64,000 bases of DNA. Source: Symsagittifera roscoffensis (taxonomy: Eukaryota; Xenacoelomorpha; Acoela; Convolutidae). Position 1 is the stretch's first letter. Every line of letters starts with the position of its first letter. The notes beneath the pieces are model-generated. The model was not told the origin of the DNA. It worked only from the letters and a program-made list of their open reading frames with translations, and did not search any database. The position numbers and the translations under genes were made by a program. The stretch spans positions 42,854,153 to 42,918,152 of the forward strand of contig NC_087071.1 of the NCBI RefSeq assembly GCF_963678635.1, given 5' to 3'. Below are positions 22,396 through 33,068 of this stretch, one piece after another.

Positions 22396-23620
22396 GTAAG
22401 AAAACTGAGTTCTATAAAAGATTGGAGCAGAAGCAAGCCAATCAAGCAGAAATAAAGGAGGGATTCTCGTTTCTGGACAAAGAAACTTATAAAGCGCTAC
22501 CCTTAACGAGATGGTTAGATAAGTCTGGACATCCAATTCGGGGGCATCCCGAGTTACCTGTAGAGAAAGCAGCCGAGATAAAGATCCTGTCCAAGGAGGA
22601 CACGGTCCAGCAAGAACTCTCTCGCATGAACATAAACAGCCTCTCATTATTGGATGAAACGGTGCAGGTCACACCGCAAGTGATGCGGATGCTGGGTGGA
22701 TTGTTAGAAAGAGAAGTGACCAGAGATGACCCCGAGTGGACAGCAGCAGTGGCTTCACTAACAATCAGGGAGAAGGTGAAGATCATGCCGTCCATACGAC
22801 AACGCCAAGACAACGAGAGGGATTGTAGGTCGATAGTTCAGCAACTAGTATCCTCAATACCCCAAGAGGTCTTAGTGAGTACTTCATACGGTCGGAAAGA
22901 ACAGGGTAACGATACGCGAAGGAAAACTGTTACTTTTGTGGACCAGGATAAAGAAGGTGAGAAGGTAGAACAAAACCTGCTGCAAGATTGTTTGTCCGGG
23001 GAGACGAACGATGAGAAGAGCCAGCGAGTACAGGATCAACACCCGGGACAAGAAAGTTTGTCCGGGGAGTCTGAGATAGATGAAAAAGTTCCTGATGAGA
23101 AACAGGACCTGGTGAACAAGGTTTTGTCCGGGGAGTTCAGATGGATGCGAGGAAGGCACAGACATGATCTGGAGGAGCGGGCAGACTCCATCACAACCTC
23201 TTCAATAGATGACAGTTCCCGAAACTCAGGAATTGACACGTATTCAGACAGGAACTCGAGCTCGGGATCAGAACTGTCCGAACTAGCGATACACACGGTA
23301 CTAGTGGAAACTCGTGCAAGGGATCTGGACAGAGAGGTGTATCAGGATCCTGACAGTGATCGCTACCTTATACCAAGCGAAAGAGTCTTTGACAACGCGG
23401 ATGATTTGGAGACAATAGCGGTATCGAAACGTTCGATAAGTCTGTTGCCACAAAAAGAGGTGGTCAGGACTGATCTTCAGCCGTTCAAGCAAGAAACACA
23501 GCCGCTGGCGAAGATTTGGTGCGTTCAGATGGAAGAAGACACACACCAGCCCAATGGGCTGAATAGTCAGATGACGGTCATGAAGACGTACTTGAAGGCA
23601 AGATACAGACTCTCGGACCT
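22396..23620 (+). pseudogene. Long RNase H-integrase spacer with repeated LSGE motif
   Basis: About 400 codons lie between RNase H and integrase, far longer than usual. They are Glu/Gln/Ser-rich and look disordered. Three copies of LSGE, encoded by the identical DNA TTGTCCGGGGAG, lie at 22992-23003, 23058-23069 and 23124-23135. The same DNA word precedes the 3' LTR as part of the polypurine tract. The frame is open through the whole segment. Function is unknown. Confidence 0.6.
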
Positions 23621-24830
23621 TCTAAGGGTGCAGAGAAATGATCGCATGACAAGCAACCTGAAAAGGTGGAACGAGAATGGTTCTCCGGATAAAGGGGACC
23701 TCGAGGAAGATAGTTATCGTACCCTGAGACAGTACTTCATGCAGAAGGAGGGGAGGTTGTATTTGAACAAGGACGGGGTTGTGGCATGCAAGAGAAGAGA
23801 AGAAGACAAAGTCCTATACAAGTATAATGCGATAGTGTTGCCGCAACTCTATCAGACAGAATTATTATTCAGGTCGCATGATCAGAAGGGCCATCAGGGG
23901 ATCGACAAAGTGTATCAGAGGATCCTGAAGCGCTTTGAGTGGCCTGGAATGAAAAAGGCATGCGAGAGGTGGGTAACAGCAAGTCTGTCATGCCAACAGG
24001 TCAAGGATCCAAGGAAATTGCGATTTCCCTTGCAATCGATCGAGTCGTCTGAATTTAACGAGGTAGTGCAGATAGATCACCAAAAGATATGCATGACAGA
24101 CAGTGGTTATAATCAGGTATTGGTCATGATAGATCATTTCACAAAGTATGCAGAGGCCGTGCCCTGCATAACTCCCTCGGCGGAAGAGACATAGGACCAC
24201 CTGATCAATACGTGGATAGCGAGACACGGTTGTCCGATGACGTTTCAATTGGATAATGGAACAGCTTTCGTAGGAGAGCTTACGAAAGAGCTTATTAGAC
24301 GCTCACAGGTTGCTCAGGCTCACTCCACGACATACAACCCCCAGACGAATGGCTTAGTGGAAAGACAAAATAGGACGTTAGGGTCGATGCTGGGAGTATA
24401 CTGTTCCAGGTACATGACCGATTGGGACAGATACTTTCCACAGGTGATGGGAGCCTATAACAGCACGCAACACTCCACCACTGGAGTTAGTCCACACATG
24501 ATGCTAACTGGACATGAAAAGTCTTTACCCTTAACCTTTTCTACACGGAGTATGAGGGAAAGAAAACGTCTCCACAGGTCTATGTGAGGGATGTGATCAG
24601 ACGTCAACAGGAGTTGAACGATTTATGCAGACGAAATACTCAGCAAGCACAGGCGAGGCAGAGGAAAAAATTCGACGAGAAGGCAGCTGGTGCAAGAGCT
24701 TACAAGGTGGGAGATTACGTATGGGTATTTCAGAACGTTATACCACCGAAAGGAACGAAACAGCTCCTAAAAAGTGGAGGGGACCCTTCATGATTACGGA
24801 AGTGCACCAGCCACACAATCCATCGGATTA
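23621..24830 (+). pseudogene. Integrase of the giant element
   Basis: The N-terminal zinc domain is present: HDQKGHQGIDKVY, with its two His, at about 23877, and SLSCQQVK near 23982, where the first Cys of the Cys-x2-Cys pair has become Ser. The catalytic core keeps its triad: Asp in VVQIDHQK (about 24065), Asp in FQLDNGTAFVGE (about 24244) and Glu in GLVERQNRTL (about 24350). A TAG interrupts at 24192-24194. Frameshifts occur near 24540 and 24775. KWRGPFMITEVHQ near 24775-24812 is the GPY/F module. It would insert the DNA copy into the genome. Confidence 0.88.
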
Positions 24831-25487
24831 TGCCACACAATCCATCGACAGAAGACTGGTGTATACCCGCAGACATAGAAGAAGGGGACTATCTGAAGAT
24901 GGATCCTGCTTGTGAGGTCAACGAGAAAGGCACCAGGTAGAAGAACGTCTACGAAGTATGACGAAGTCATAGAGGAAGGAACAAATCCACCACTGGACAT
25001 GGATCCAAACGAGGTGATCGAAGCAGATGATGAAACCTTACCCTACGAAGAGGAAGATTGGCAGGATCCCGAACAGATGGAGGTTCCCAAGAATTTGGAA
25101 ACGGATCTTCCGTTCACGAGGCAGACTCGTCAGAGTGACGGGACAAGACCCAGAAAGAAATATAATCCTTACGGTGACGACTTTGTAGTGTATAGGATAG
25201 ATCTGAAGAAGATAGTGGAAGAAGTAGTGGGTCTAGAAGAGATAACTGTGTCACAAGACGTAGATCGTGAAAGCATGAAACACATGAAGACCGAAAGAGA
25301 TGATCCTTCCTTGGCTGCCAAGGAAGGACAACTACTCATTCCAGCTTCTAACCTCGACTTGATATCCGGTATGCGATCGACGGGGACGTCGATGGATATT
25401 TTTGTCCGGGGAGTGGGGGTAGGACTTACCCACAGTGAAAACTTGATAATAAAAAAATTGAAAATAGCAAGAGAGACAGAAACTTAG
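24831..25487 (+). pseudogene. Acidic C-terminal extension of integrase/pol
   Basis: The frame at 24912-25487 encodes an acidic, Pro/Thr-rich chain (DETLPYEEEDWQDPEQ) with a TRPRKKYNPYGDDF block. It ends in a more ordered part, LLIPASNLDLISGMRSTG, then GVGVGLTHSENLIIKKLKIA. Near 24810-24850 a CCACACAATCCATCG direct repeat marks a rearrangement, and the frame changes near 24900. It joins integrase to the macrodomain. A further TTTGTCCGGGGAGT word lies at 25401-25414, in a different reading frame from the three in the spacer. Confidence 0.6.
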
Positions 25488-26022
25488 AAGCAGAAACAGG
25501 CGAAGAACCTAAGAAACCTGACATAGGGAGGGTAGTTGAGTCATATTTTAACTTACCAAATGAATATTCAAGTAACATAATACTAACAGACAGTAATTTT
25601 ATACTCACAAATAGAACATGTGCGATAGCAATCACAGCAGACATGAGTTTTAGGACAGCGTTAGTGGCAGATTTTAAGAGAGAATATAAAAACAAAGAGT
25701 TTCTTTGGAAGCAACGACCAGGAGTAGGGGGCGTAGCAGCCTTACCTCCGGCGGCGTCACAGATACCGGGAAAATACCTATGCTTCTTGGTAACGAGGGC
25801 GACGGAAAAGCAGCACGTGGACCCAGAGAACCTAGTCTTGTCCCTGACGAGGTTGAGGGACTTCCTCGTGGAAATGGACGTGAAGGAGCTCTCGCTTCCA
25901 GTGTACGATCCAAACAGAGGACGACTGCATCCTCGAAAATTGTAGCGCTTGTACACGTGATATTCTCTGATACTAATATACAAGTATATTTACAAAAGAA
26001 ATATTACTTAAGTATAGGCTGA
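25488..26022 (+). pseudogene. OARD1/TARG1-like macrodomain at the end of pol
   Basis: After a frameshift near 25480 the frame reads GRVVESYFNLPNEYSSN, then TCAIAITADMSFRTALVADF, GVGGVAALPPAASQIPGKYL, FLVTRATEKQHVDPENLVL, LRDFLVEMDVKELSLPVYD, and, after a one-base loss near 25940, ALVHVIFSDTNIQVYL. Order and spacing match small macrodomains of the OARD1/TARG1 type (the conserved strand and helix near residue 20, 'YLVTK...P', 'L..LRD...', 'PR.GCGLD', 'I..VF..TDI.I.VY'). The family binds or removes ADP-ribose. Here the GCGLD loop is replaced by YDPNRGRL, so activity is uncertain. It is fused in line with pol, not a separate host gene. Confidence 0.7.
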
Positions 26023-26428
26023 GTGACGTGCGAGAGGGTGTTAGGCTAAAGACTAAGTTGTATGTAATGTGTGAAATGTGTGATATGTGTGTTATGTTAT
26101 GTTATGTGTTATGTTATTAAGATCCTGGGTAAGAAGGGGTTAGTGACCATGAACAACTGAGTGAAGATCTTAGGAATAGATCCAAAGTTTGGACTGTCCA
26201 ATCTTAGGTCGAATTCCAAAATTTTAGAGACCGATTGATTTTAATAAATTTTAGAATAAAAATCATCTTATCTGACTGTTTTTAAATAAATTTTAACGAG
26301 AAATTAAGGTGAAAACTGACAAGTGTGTTATTCGTGACTTCTTTTCTAAATCCTGATTGGTCATTTAATTGCTCACTTGAGTCAAAACCTTGAAATCAAA
26401 TCAAATCAAATCGAATCTGAAGAACAGT
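26023..26428 (+). other. Intergenic stretch between pol and the accessory ORFs
   Basis: No coding frame. It holds a TGTGTGAAATGTGTGATATG and TTATGTTATG-type low-complexity repeat (about 26065-26120) and an AT-rich tract. Because the downstream ORFs lie far from the LTR promoter, this is the natural place for a splice acceptor, internal promoter or ribosome entry element, but none can be proven from sequence alone. Confidence 0.4.
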
Positions 26429-27379
26429 ATGGAAAATTTCAACTTGGATGAATTGATGGACCTGGCAGAGGCATATGTAGGACCGATGATAGATGCGATC
26501 AATCGTCGGCTAATGGATCGAGACTTTGCTCTGGAAGACCCAGAGGTAGTCATGTTGCTGACCGCCCTAATCAACATCTTGGGGCCCCCGGAAGTCCTGT
26601 TGATGGCAGCATATGGAGAGATGGGAGTACTAGACCGCCCGAACATGAGAGTGATGAGGTGGAGAAACGGGGCTCTCTCAGGGAGAGACTTGGCGAATGA
26701 GCCTGGATTGGGAATTTCTAGGACTTACCAACCAGGTGAAATGCCTATGCCCTCCAAGCCCAAACCTGGGTTGACGAGAATGCATCAGGAGATGAACAGC
26801 GAGGCTGCCTCGTCTGGTTCACCACTGAGAGCAGATGTGCCACCAAAGAGGGCGAAAGCAGAGCAGAAGGTTCAGCCGAACCAAACCATGCAAGATCTGG
26901 ATGGGATGAAGGACGAGCTGGAAAGAACGAAAAAGGAGCTGGACGAGGTGACTAAGACCATGCTGGACGACCGAGACATGGGGAAAAGATTGTTCGAAGA
27001 CTGCAACAAAATGCAGGGTCAAGAAATTGAGCTCTTGAGGCAGGACTACAAGGAGCGATCAGAATGGATGGCGTTAACTACAGCCGTGGAAAAAGCGATA
27101 CCCGCAAGAAGTATTCCTCGTGGGCAGTCCCCGATGGAGCTCTTGACTCCTCGAGAAATGAGTCAGACAACGGAGACACGGCTCCCGACAGCAACAGATC
27201 GAGTGACAATCACGGACCCTAGTGACACCTTGGGTGACCCCGTCGTGGAACAAACGGTGAGGAAGCTGATAGAGACAGATGGACGACTGGTCGCCAACAA
27301 CAATGCGCCAGGTTCTGGGGTGACTGCACCCTATGGAACGATCGATGACACGGGCAGAGTACAACTCTCCAGACCGTGA
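26429..27379 (+). CDS. Accessory ORF A: coiled-coil protein of the giant element
   Basis: I chose the ATG at 26429. The upstream in-frame stretch is an AAATC repeat and not coding-like. About 316 residues: an N-terminal helical region (LDELMDLAEAYVGPMIDAIN), a Pro/Ser-rich linker, a strongly predicted coiled coil around residues 165-225 (DELERTKKELDEVTKTML), and a disordered C-terminus. The frame is intact in this copy. It ends in TGA at 27377-27379, overlapping the next frame, so it may be the N-terminal part of the SGNH protein made by frameshifting, or a separate ORF. No known family is recognised. A structural, Gag-like role is possible but unproven. Confidence 0.65.
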   Translation: MENFNLDELMDLAEAYVGPMIDAINRRLMDRDFALEDPEVVMLLTALINILGPPEVLLMAAYGEMGVLDRPNMRVMRWRNGALSGRDLANEPGLGISRTYQPGEMPMPSKPKPGLTRMHQEMNSEAASSGSPLRADVPPKRAKAEQKVQPNQTMQDLDGMKDELERTKKELDEVTKTMLDDRDMGKRLFEDCNKMQGQEIELLRQDYKERSEWMALTTAVEKAIPARSIPRGQSPMELLTPREMSQTTETRLPTATDRVTITDPSDTLGDPVVEQTVRKLIETDGRLVANNNAPGSGVTAPYGTIDDTGRVQLSRP

Positions 27380-28387
27380 TCAGACAGGGAATAAGCGACG
27401 CGACGCCACTAATGGGGAGCTCTAAGGCCCCAGAAAGAAGAATACAGAAGATGTCAGCGAAGAAAGTGTCACGTGTAATAGACGTACAAAAGAACAATCA
27501 ATTGAGATATAATTTCATGGGAGTTCCGGAGACAGATCCGAGAGCTTGCTTCAATCGAGCGACTTGGAACCCGGCAGTAAACCTGCAACAACCGCCACTG
27601 GGGACATCACATCTGATTCTGGGAGACAGCTTGGTCAGAGTACTATCGAATTTGAGGACCTCTTGTGTCACCACGGTGATGGCCTTCGGAGGCGCGACGA
27701 TAGCCCAGTTATATCGAATGGTGGAACTAATGAATCCAGGGAGGATCCCCAATGTGATGATCCTGGTTGCAACGAATGACATCTCTAGAGGTAGATGAAC
27801 AGGAAGCACTATGGGAATCAATGATGGTGTGCTTGTTTACTACTCTCTGGCAGAAATTCAACTGCGCGGTACTGACCGTTTGCACTGTGCCAATGAACAC
27901 AAGGAGCTTGACAGCAGCAGGGAGAAGGCACAACGAAGGAATCGTCAGGTGGAATAACATGTTGAGGAATCTCGCAAGTCGGAACGCCCGAAGAATGATC
28001 CTCATGGACATCGAACATGAGTTGAGAGCTATGGATCAGGCTAGACTGACCACGGACGGCATCCACTTTGATAGTATAGAAGGACAGGCTTGGTTGAATA
28101 GAATCTTCCAAGAGCGGTTGGATGAGTTAGAAGCAGAACTCTTTGACACAGGAGTGCTGAAGGAGGAAGGAATATCGAGTGACACGGTGATTACCACCTT
28201 CGTGCCTCCTAGCCTGGAAACGCGCTTAGGGACGGTCCCGGCCGTCACGAATTATAGACAGCAGAGCTCCAGCGAACCAGGTCAAAGGACGGATGTTCAA
28301 GATCAATTGGGAGAAGCACCGGTAAGGAGGACCATTCATCCTCGGAGAAGACTAGGAACTGTTAACCCAATCGAACTGCACGTCTAG
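27376..28387 (+). pseudogene. Accessory ORF B: SGNH/GDSL hydrolase domain
   Basis: All SGNH blocks are visible: block I HLILGDSLVRVL (about 27610-27645, nucleophile Ser), block II MAFGGATIAQL (Gly), block III LVATNDISRGR (Asn, about 27765-27790) and block V TTDGIHFDSIEG (Asp and His, about 28048-28083). The frame slips once near 27790 between blocks III and V and then stays open to 28387. SGNH proteins are esterases or lipases, and GDSL domains occur in ORF1 of some LINEs. A GDSL domain downstream of pol in a Ty3-like element is unusual. The C-terminal 80 residues are basic and Pro-rich. Confidence 0.75.
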
Positions 28388-28690
28388 ATCGGACACGAGA
28401 TCGGAGACGACAAGTACCAGTCGAGAGGAGAGACGCCCGGGCAGAGGCTCGTTGATGTGGTCAAGGCCCATACCATCTCCCTGGCATGTATACAAAGATG
28501 AACTAATGAAGCTGGATCTCCAGAGGGTGAGCTTCATCGAAGACGTGAGGTTGAATCATGATGAAGGGAATCGAGAAGAGAGACCTGGAAGATTTTTGGT
28601 AACAAGGGCGCCGATCGGACAACATGTGAAGATGTTCAGGCAAGTGAGCTCACCCCAGGTCATGTAAAGGAAAGAATATATCCGAAACTA
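28388..28690 (+). pseudogene. Small ORF remnant between accessory genes
   Basis: A frame running to 28667 gives RRPGRGSLMWSRPIPSPW followed by YKDELMKLDLQRVSFIEDV and GRFLVTRAPIGQHVKMF. It looks coding and may be a displaced C-terminal part of ORF B, a separate small protein or the N-terminus of ORF C. It is unrecognised. Confidence 0.4.
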
Positions 28691-30267
28691 GTGAGTCAAG
28701 ATGGTGATGTCCAAAGATACGGCGGGTTGAAAGCGATAAAGAAAGATGAGACCATTTTCGCCGCCTATGACAAAGCAGAAAAAAGGAAGGCCAAGATCAT
28801 GATAGTAGCGATTTCAGAGTTCGTGTATACTTCCAAGTCTCTGTTTTGGCCGGACGTCATAACGTTGGCAGCGGTCGATCTGGACCTACTGCAATCGGTA
28901 TCTCTGGCTATATGGGTACAAAGACAGACGGACATGAACCCAATTACGATCGTGTTTGCTGGCATCAATGACCATCTACACAGTAGAGGTTTTCTGAGCA
29001 GACTCAGAGATCCTACAACGGCAGAGAATGCTGTGTGGCCAGCGATGAAAGATATTCTTGAGTCGATGGGTGAAGTGGTGGATGCGACGAAGGAGGGGTC
29101 GTTCACCAAGGTGACACCGAGAGTAGTATTCGCGTTGTCTCCGGGGTATGCATATCTCCCGGATGGACTAAAGTTCGTGTATGCGATTGTCACCTTGCTT
29201 TCGGAAGGGAATTATGATGTGATCATATCAGCCCCAAATCGCATGATAGGGATGGAGAACCCGAGGCCACTCAGGGCTGAACTACCTGCAGTGTGGTCAG
29301 ATATCTCGAACGCGATGAGAGGATTCAAGGACCATGCGCTGCACATGTTAGTGTTGGACGAGGTGCTGGGGTTGGAACTGTCCAATTTCAGTCGACAGGT
29401 CAAACTGAAACATGGAATAGACGACGACCATCGAGTGGTCGTAGCGATGTCCAACGACTTATGGTTCGGAGCAATGGAAGTGACAGGTGAAAACACGAGA
29501 AGAAAAAATTCCCAAGAGACTAGAGCTCAATTGGAGGCGATGGTTTTGAGAACCAAACCGGTAGCCAATCAGTGGCTGCACGTAAGTCCTCGAGTAGCGG
29601 CATTGGGTGCAGATGCTTTTGAGCAAGGCCCTATGATGATCACGAAGATCCATGCCTACTTGTTAAAGGAGGTGAACCTGGCGGAAAATGCTGGAGAAAA
29701 GACCGCTGAATTTGTGAACAGAATGTGTCAGATTACCCTGAAAACCTTCTGGACCCAGGAAGCGAAGAGACAAGAAGGCTTTGAACGGACGGACAGCATG
29801 CTGGAAGGGTTGGGAGCCGGATGGACCGCGTCCTTCTTGGCAAAAGTCTACCCGAAAGTCTCTCATTACTTGATAAAGAAATTCCTCCAAGCAGTAGTGG
29901 AAGTGTCAATAGTGGAACTACTAGCCTTGCTGGTGATGTTTGGAGCAGAGAGTTCGTGAAAGGACCGGCGATGCTGCTCACCGAAGGAATCCAGAACCTG
30001 CGGTTAGTTGGGCTTCTAACACTGATTGCGATTACCCACGGAAACTTGGGAGGACTAATGAAATTGACACGTTGTCCAGAGCAGATGAGAAAGAGGGTGA
30101 GGAATTTAGATATGAAGAAATCCACGGACTCGTGGAACAAGATAAGAGACCTGAGAGACACTCTTATCAAATATCTCTTACAACAAAATCGCTTTGGAAC
30201 GGGAGAAGATGAGACTATCGAAAGGAACAAGATGTTAGACGACATGTTGGGGGCATGCCCCTGTTAA
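28691..30267 (+). pseudogene. Accessory ORF C: large unrecognised protein
   Basis: A long open frame (28691-29959) continues by a one-base shift at about 29955 into the frame ending at 30267. It starts from GTG here; the true start may lie upstream, since KERIYPKL precedes it in frame. A block PITIVFAGINDHLHSRGFL (about 28940-28995) resembles SGNH block III (G-x-N-D), but no GDS nucleophile is seen: the expected place reads IVAISEFVYTS. The C-terminal half is helical with hydrophobic stretches (VEVSIVELLALLVMFGAES). I do not recognise a family. Order and shared composition place it within the element. Confidence 0.55.
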
Positions 30268-31260
30268 CCGATCTTAGCTTGGCTATGAGAACCGATCCCT
30301 TAGCATTGATCAGAGGAGCCACGGAGTTTGTGACAGTGATCTATGGACCAGCAGTTCCCTGACGTTAAGGTGGAGGCGTATATGAGGTCGGTGCTGCACC
30401 TGAACCTCATATCAGCAGTGGACGGTAGTGTACTGAACTGGTGTGAGCAGCACACATTGCGGGAGCTCATGAGTGAAGATCTGTTATTTGCGAAAATATC
30501 AGAGCCAGAGATGACAGTCATCAACTTTGACGATCACTTCCGTGATCGCATGGGAGAAGTAGAAAGAGGACACATCGAGGTGTTTCCGAAGCTTTGGAAT
30601 CTGAGACCCTATGATAAAACGAATGGTGAGATGACCAGAGTGCCTCGTCTCGTTGCAGCATATCACAAGGTGAGAGAAGAGACGAAGGATTGGGGTGATT
30701 ACGAGAAGCTGCCGGAAGAAATCCCCGAATTCCCTCTGATAAGAAGGATGTTGCTCGGAGCAGTCTCCGTGGTGCAAACTCCTAGGTTGAGAGCATTTGA
30801 AACCAACGAAAGGAGAGTAGGGAATTTCGTGGGAACGATGGATCCATACTTTGTGGGGAAGAATGCCGCCGTGTTACAATACACAAGATTTGCCTATACG
30901 GATCAAGCGACGAGAAGGCGAATAAGCAACGCCGCGACTCCCATGCCTGGAATATTTGACGAGGAATGGGCGGAATTAGGCTTAGCACCTATGATGATGA
31001 GAGGCAGGACCGAACTGCCTGAGGCCTCCTTGATCCTGACTAGTGTGAAACCGGAATTGAAAAGAGGAGGAACACTGCAGGCGAGAACCTTCCTAGCACC
31101 CTACGGCTGCGAGGAAATCAAAGTGGTCCATGGAGAAGAGGAAGATGGATCAGCAGGCACACTGATTATACTGAAATTTCCGGAAGGGGCCGACAATGAA
31201 AAGCAAGGGCCCCCAAGCTCGAAGAAGGATATGTCAGAAGGAGATGACGGACAGGGATGA
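30268..31260 (+). pseudogene. Accessory ORF D: unrecognised, likely part of the same polyprotein
   Basis: After the stop near 30267 the adjacent frame reads LTDLSLAMRTDPLALIRGAT, a direct continuation. From 30343 an open frame of about 305 codons begins MDQQFPDVKVEAYMRS and ends in an acidic, Lys-rich tail at 31260. It has no transmembrane segment or known catalytic motif. The single Trp/Tyr-rich core and the lack of Cys clusters argue against an envelope-type protein. A TGA at 31258-31260 is followed in the same frame by the next segment, so both were probably once joined. Confidence 0.55.
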
Positions 31261-31713
31261 AGCCGTCAAGCGGAAGAACCCATGCAACAAGATGCAAGTC
31301 AAGCTGGAGGAGAAGACGACATGGCATCGACAGGAGGAGTATCCAGCCTGGATTTCAATATCTTCAGTGATCTTGAGAACAACGCGGATACGTTGGACAC
31401 GACTGAGCCAGCGGATGAAGGCTTTTCGACATTGGAACCTCCGTCAGCCTTTTCAGAAATGAAACGGAATTTGCCGGAGAGCAGCTCTTCTGGCAATTCA
31501 AGAAATAACGAACAAAGAATTCTCATGGAATCACCTAGAAGAAGAAGAATAGAGGGCTCAGCCAGAGTACCTTTCTTGGGAACGTTGCCCGAAGAGGAGT
31601 GGGAAGTACATCACCGAGACCATGAGAATAGGACGGGATGTAAATTGGACAGAGTGGCGTTCGTGGAGGAAGTCTGGACAGTAGTTCAGAGCTATGGACC
31701 CAGTGCATTTTAA
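31261..31713 (+). pseudogene. Accessory ORF E: acidic Ser-rich tail
   Basis: In the same frame as ORF D, open from 31261 to 31713. Acidic and Ser-rich in the first half (GGEDDMASTGG, then FSDLENNADTLDTTE), then a basic patch ESPRRRRIEGSARVP and a final ordered part FLGTLPEEEWEVHHRDHENR. It is probably the C-terminus of the ORF D protein after readthrough of a mutated codon. It is unrecognised. Confidence 0.45.
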
Positions 31714-31726
31714 AAACAGGTCTCAA

Positions 31727-32035
31727 CCGATCGTTGATGCGGGAAGTCCTTGACAAGCTTGATGAGTGTGAAGGGAGATTGAGTGAGTTGTTGAAAGTGA
31801 AGCGAATTCTCCCATCAAGATGACACCGCAGGATGATAAAGGAGAGGTGGTGTATCTGTCAAGAACCAGGAAAGGAACGATGCGGTCGAAATTGGTGATT
31901 GATAAGATCAACGAGATGAAAATGAAGTTAGGCAGCAGAGTGATACCGAGGAGAGTAGGAAAGACGAAGGTGGATTCTGAGATATCGATAAAAGCTGTCA
32001 ATTCAGCGAAAAAAAAAGGAGTGACCGCACTCTGA
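31727..32035 (+). pseudogene. Two short overlapping accessory frames
   Basis: A first frame reads LMREVLDKLDECEGRLSELL near 31737-31795, coiled-coil-like, and stops at TGA 31821-31823. An ATG at 31820 overlaps that stop (ATGA) and opens a 71-codon basic frame, MTPQDDKGEVVYLSRTRKG, ending at 32035. The stop/start overlap could be a real ORF junction or a frameshift. Neither is recognised. Confidence 0.4.
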
Positions 32036-32172
32036 CTGGAGCAACCTTAGAAATGGAGATACTCAGCCATCGTGGAGAGAGCACAATGAAAGACTTTAAG
32101 CCATCTCCCATGAGTCACGGAAAGGGGAGTGTCGCAGGACAACTAGTACCAGTGGAATAAAACCGACTAACA
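32036..32172 (+). other. Short non-coding interval
   Basis: All three plus-strand frames hold stops. It is probably decayed coding sequence between accessory frames. Confidence 0.35.
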
Positions 32173-32924
32173 GTGTTGGAGACTGTGTCAATAGATGAAC
32201 CCGCCGGTGGATACATGGAGATTTTAGAATACCGAAACTCGGCTAGAGGGTATGTAATGGCCCTGGAAGACGAAAAGGCCATGGAAGGTTATCTGGAGAC
32301 GATGTTGCGAGGCACCACCCTCAAGCAGAAGGCGTACGGGACTCTAGCGTTGTCTGAGATACAGGCAGAAACGATGGAGCAGTTGGTGAGCCTTCCATGG
32401 AAAGCAGTGGTGTTACGGTACTTTGAAGAAGAGATGCGCCAAGAATACACGCTCTCATGGCAGTACCTTACGTGAGAACCGAGTTACAACTGAGGTTTGC
32501 CTGGTGCATGATGGGACTGACTCGCGAAGAATATGATTCAGAAGAAAGGAAGAGGTCAAAAGAAGAGAAGGTTTTCCTTATGACGAACCTGAGGGATCTG
32601 ATAATCCAAGAGGGAGCAGCAGTAGCGTGTGCGAAGCGGAGAGACGCTCTCTGTTTCATTCGATTCTTGATAGAGCAGATTTCAGAACCTGCATTGAACA
32701 CCTTTGTCAAGATGCTGAGGGAGGGCGATGAGCGAGCGAAAGCCTTAATCTTGCTAGCACTGCTGGATATGCAGCAAAGCAAACCGATGAGGGTGAATAT
32801 GAAAGAACCCGAGGAGTTAGAGCCCATGAGAAAGATAGACGAAATCATTAGATTTTCAAACAAGGAGCTGAGACTCACTAAAGAATCTGTGGGGGCACTG
32901 CCGAAATCCAGTGAGTACTGTTGA
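32173..32924 (+). pseudogene. Accessory ORF F: helical protein in two overlapping frames
   Basis: The frame 32173-32475 (starting TTG; EPAGGYMEILEYRNSARGYV) overlaps the frame 32457-32924 (MAVPYVRTELQLRFAWCMM). Both are strongly helical and charged, and the second continues with ALNTFVKMLREGDERAKALI and a Lys/Glu-rich C-terminus. They may be one protein broken by a frameshift near 32460. No known domain is recognised. Confidence 0.45.
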
Positions 32925-33068
32925 CCGATCAAGAAGAAGTCGTACAGCTACGTATCCGGAATCATAGGGATAGCGTACAACCCTTTCCTGAGTGAAGACA
33001 TACGCGATTGCTTCTTCGATTATGAGCAGGCAGTGTTGCTAAGATTCTGAACGTCGAGAATTGTAACG
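32925..33068 (+). other. Gap between accessory frames
   Basis: Short interval. A broken frame reads KKSYSYVSGIIGIAYNPFLSED, suggesting decayed coding sequence leading into the next ORF. Confidence 0.35.

Noticed and set aside
22884-23296. Minus-strand frames with repeated LPGQ motif opposite the pol spacer
   Set aside because: Mirror of the repeated TTGTCCGGGGAG word. The plus frame is the continuous pol frame.
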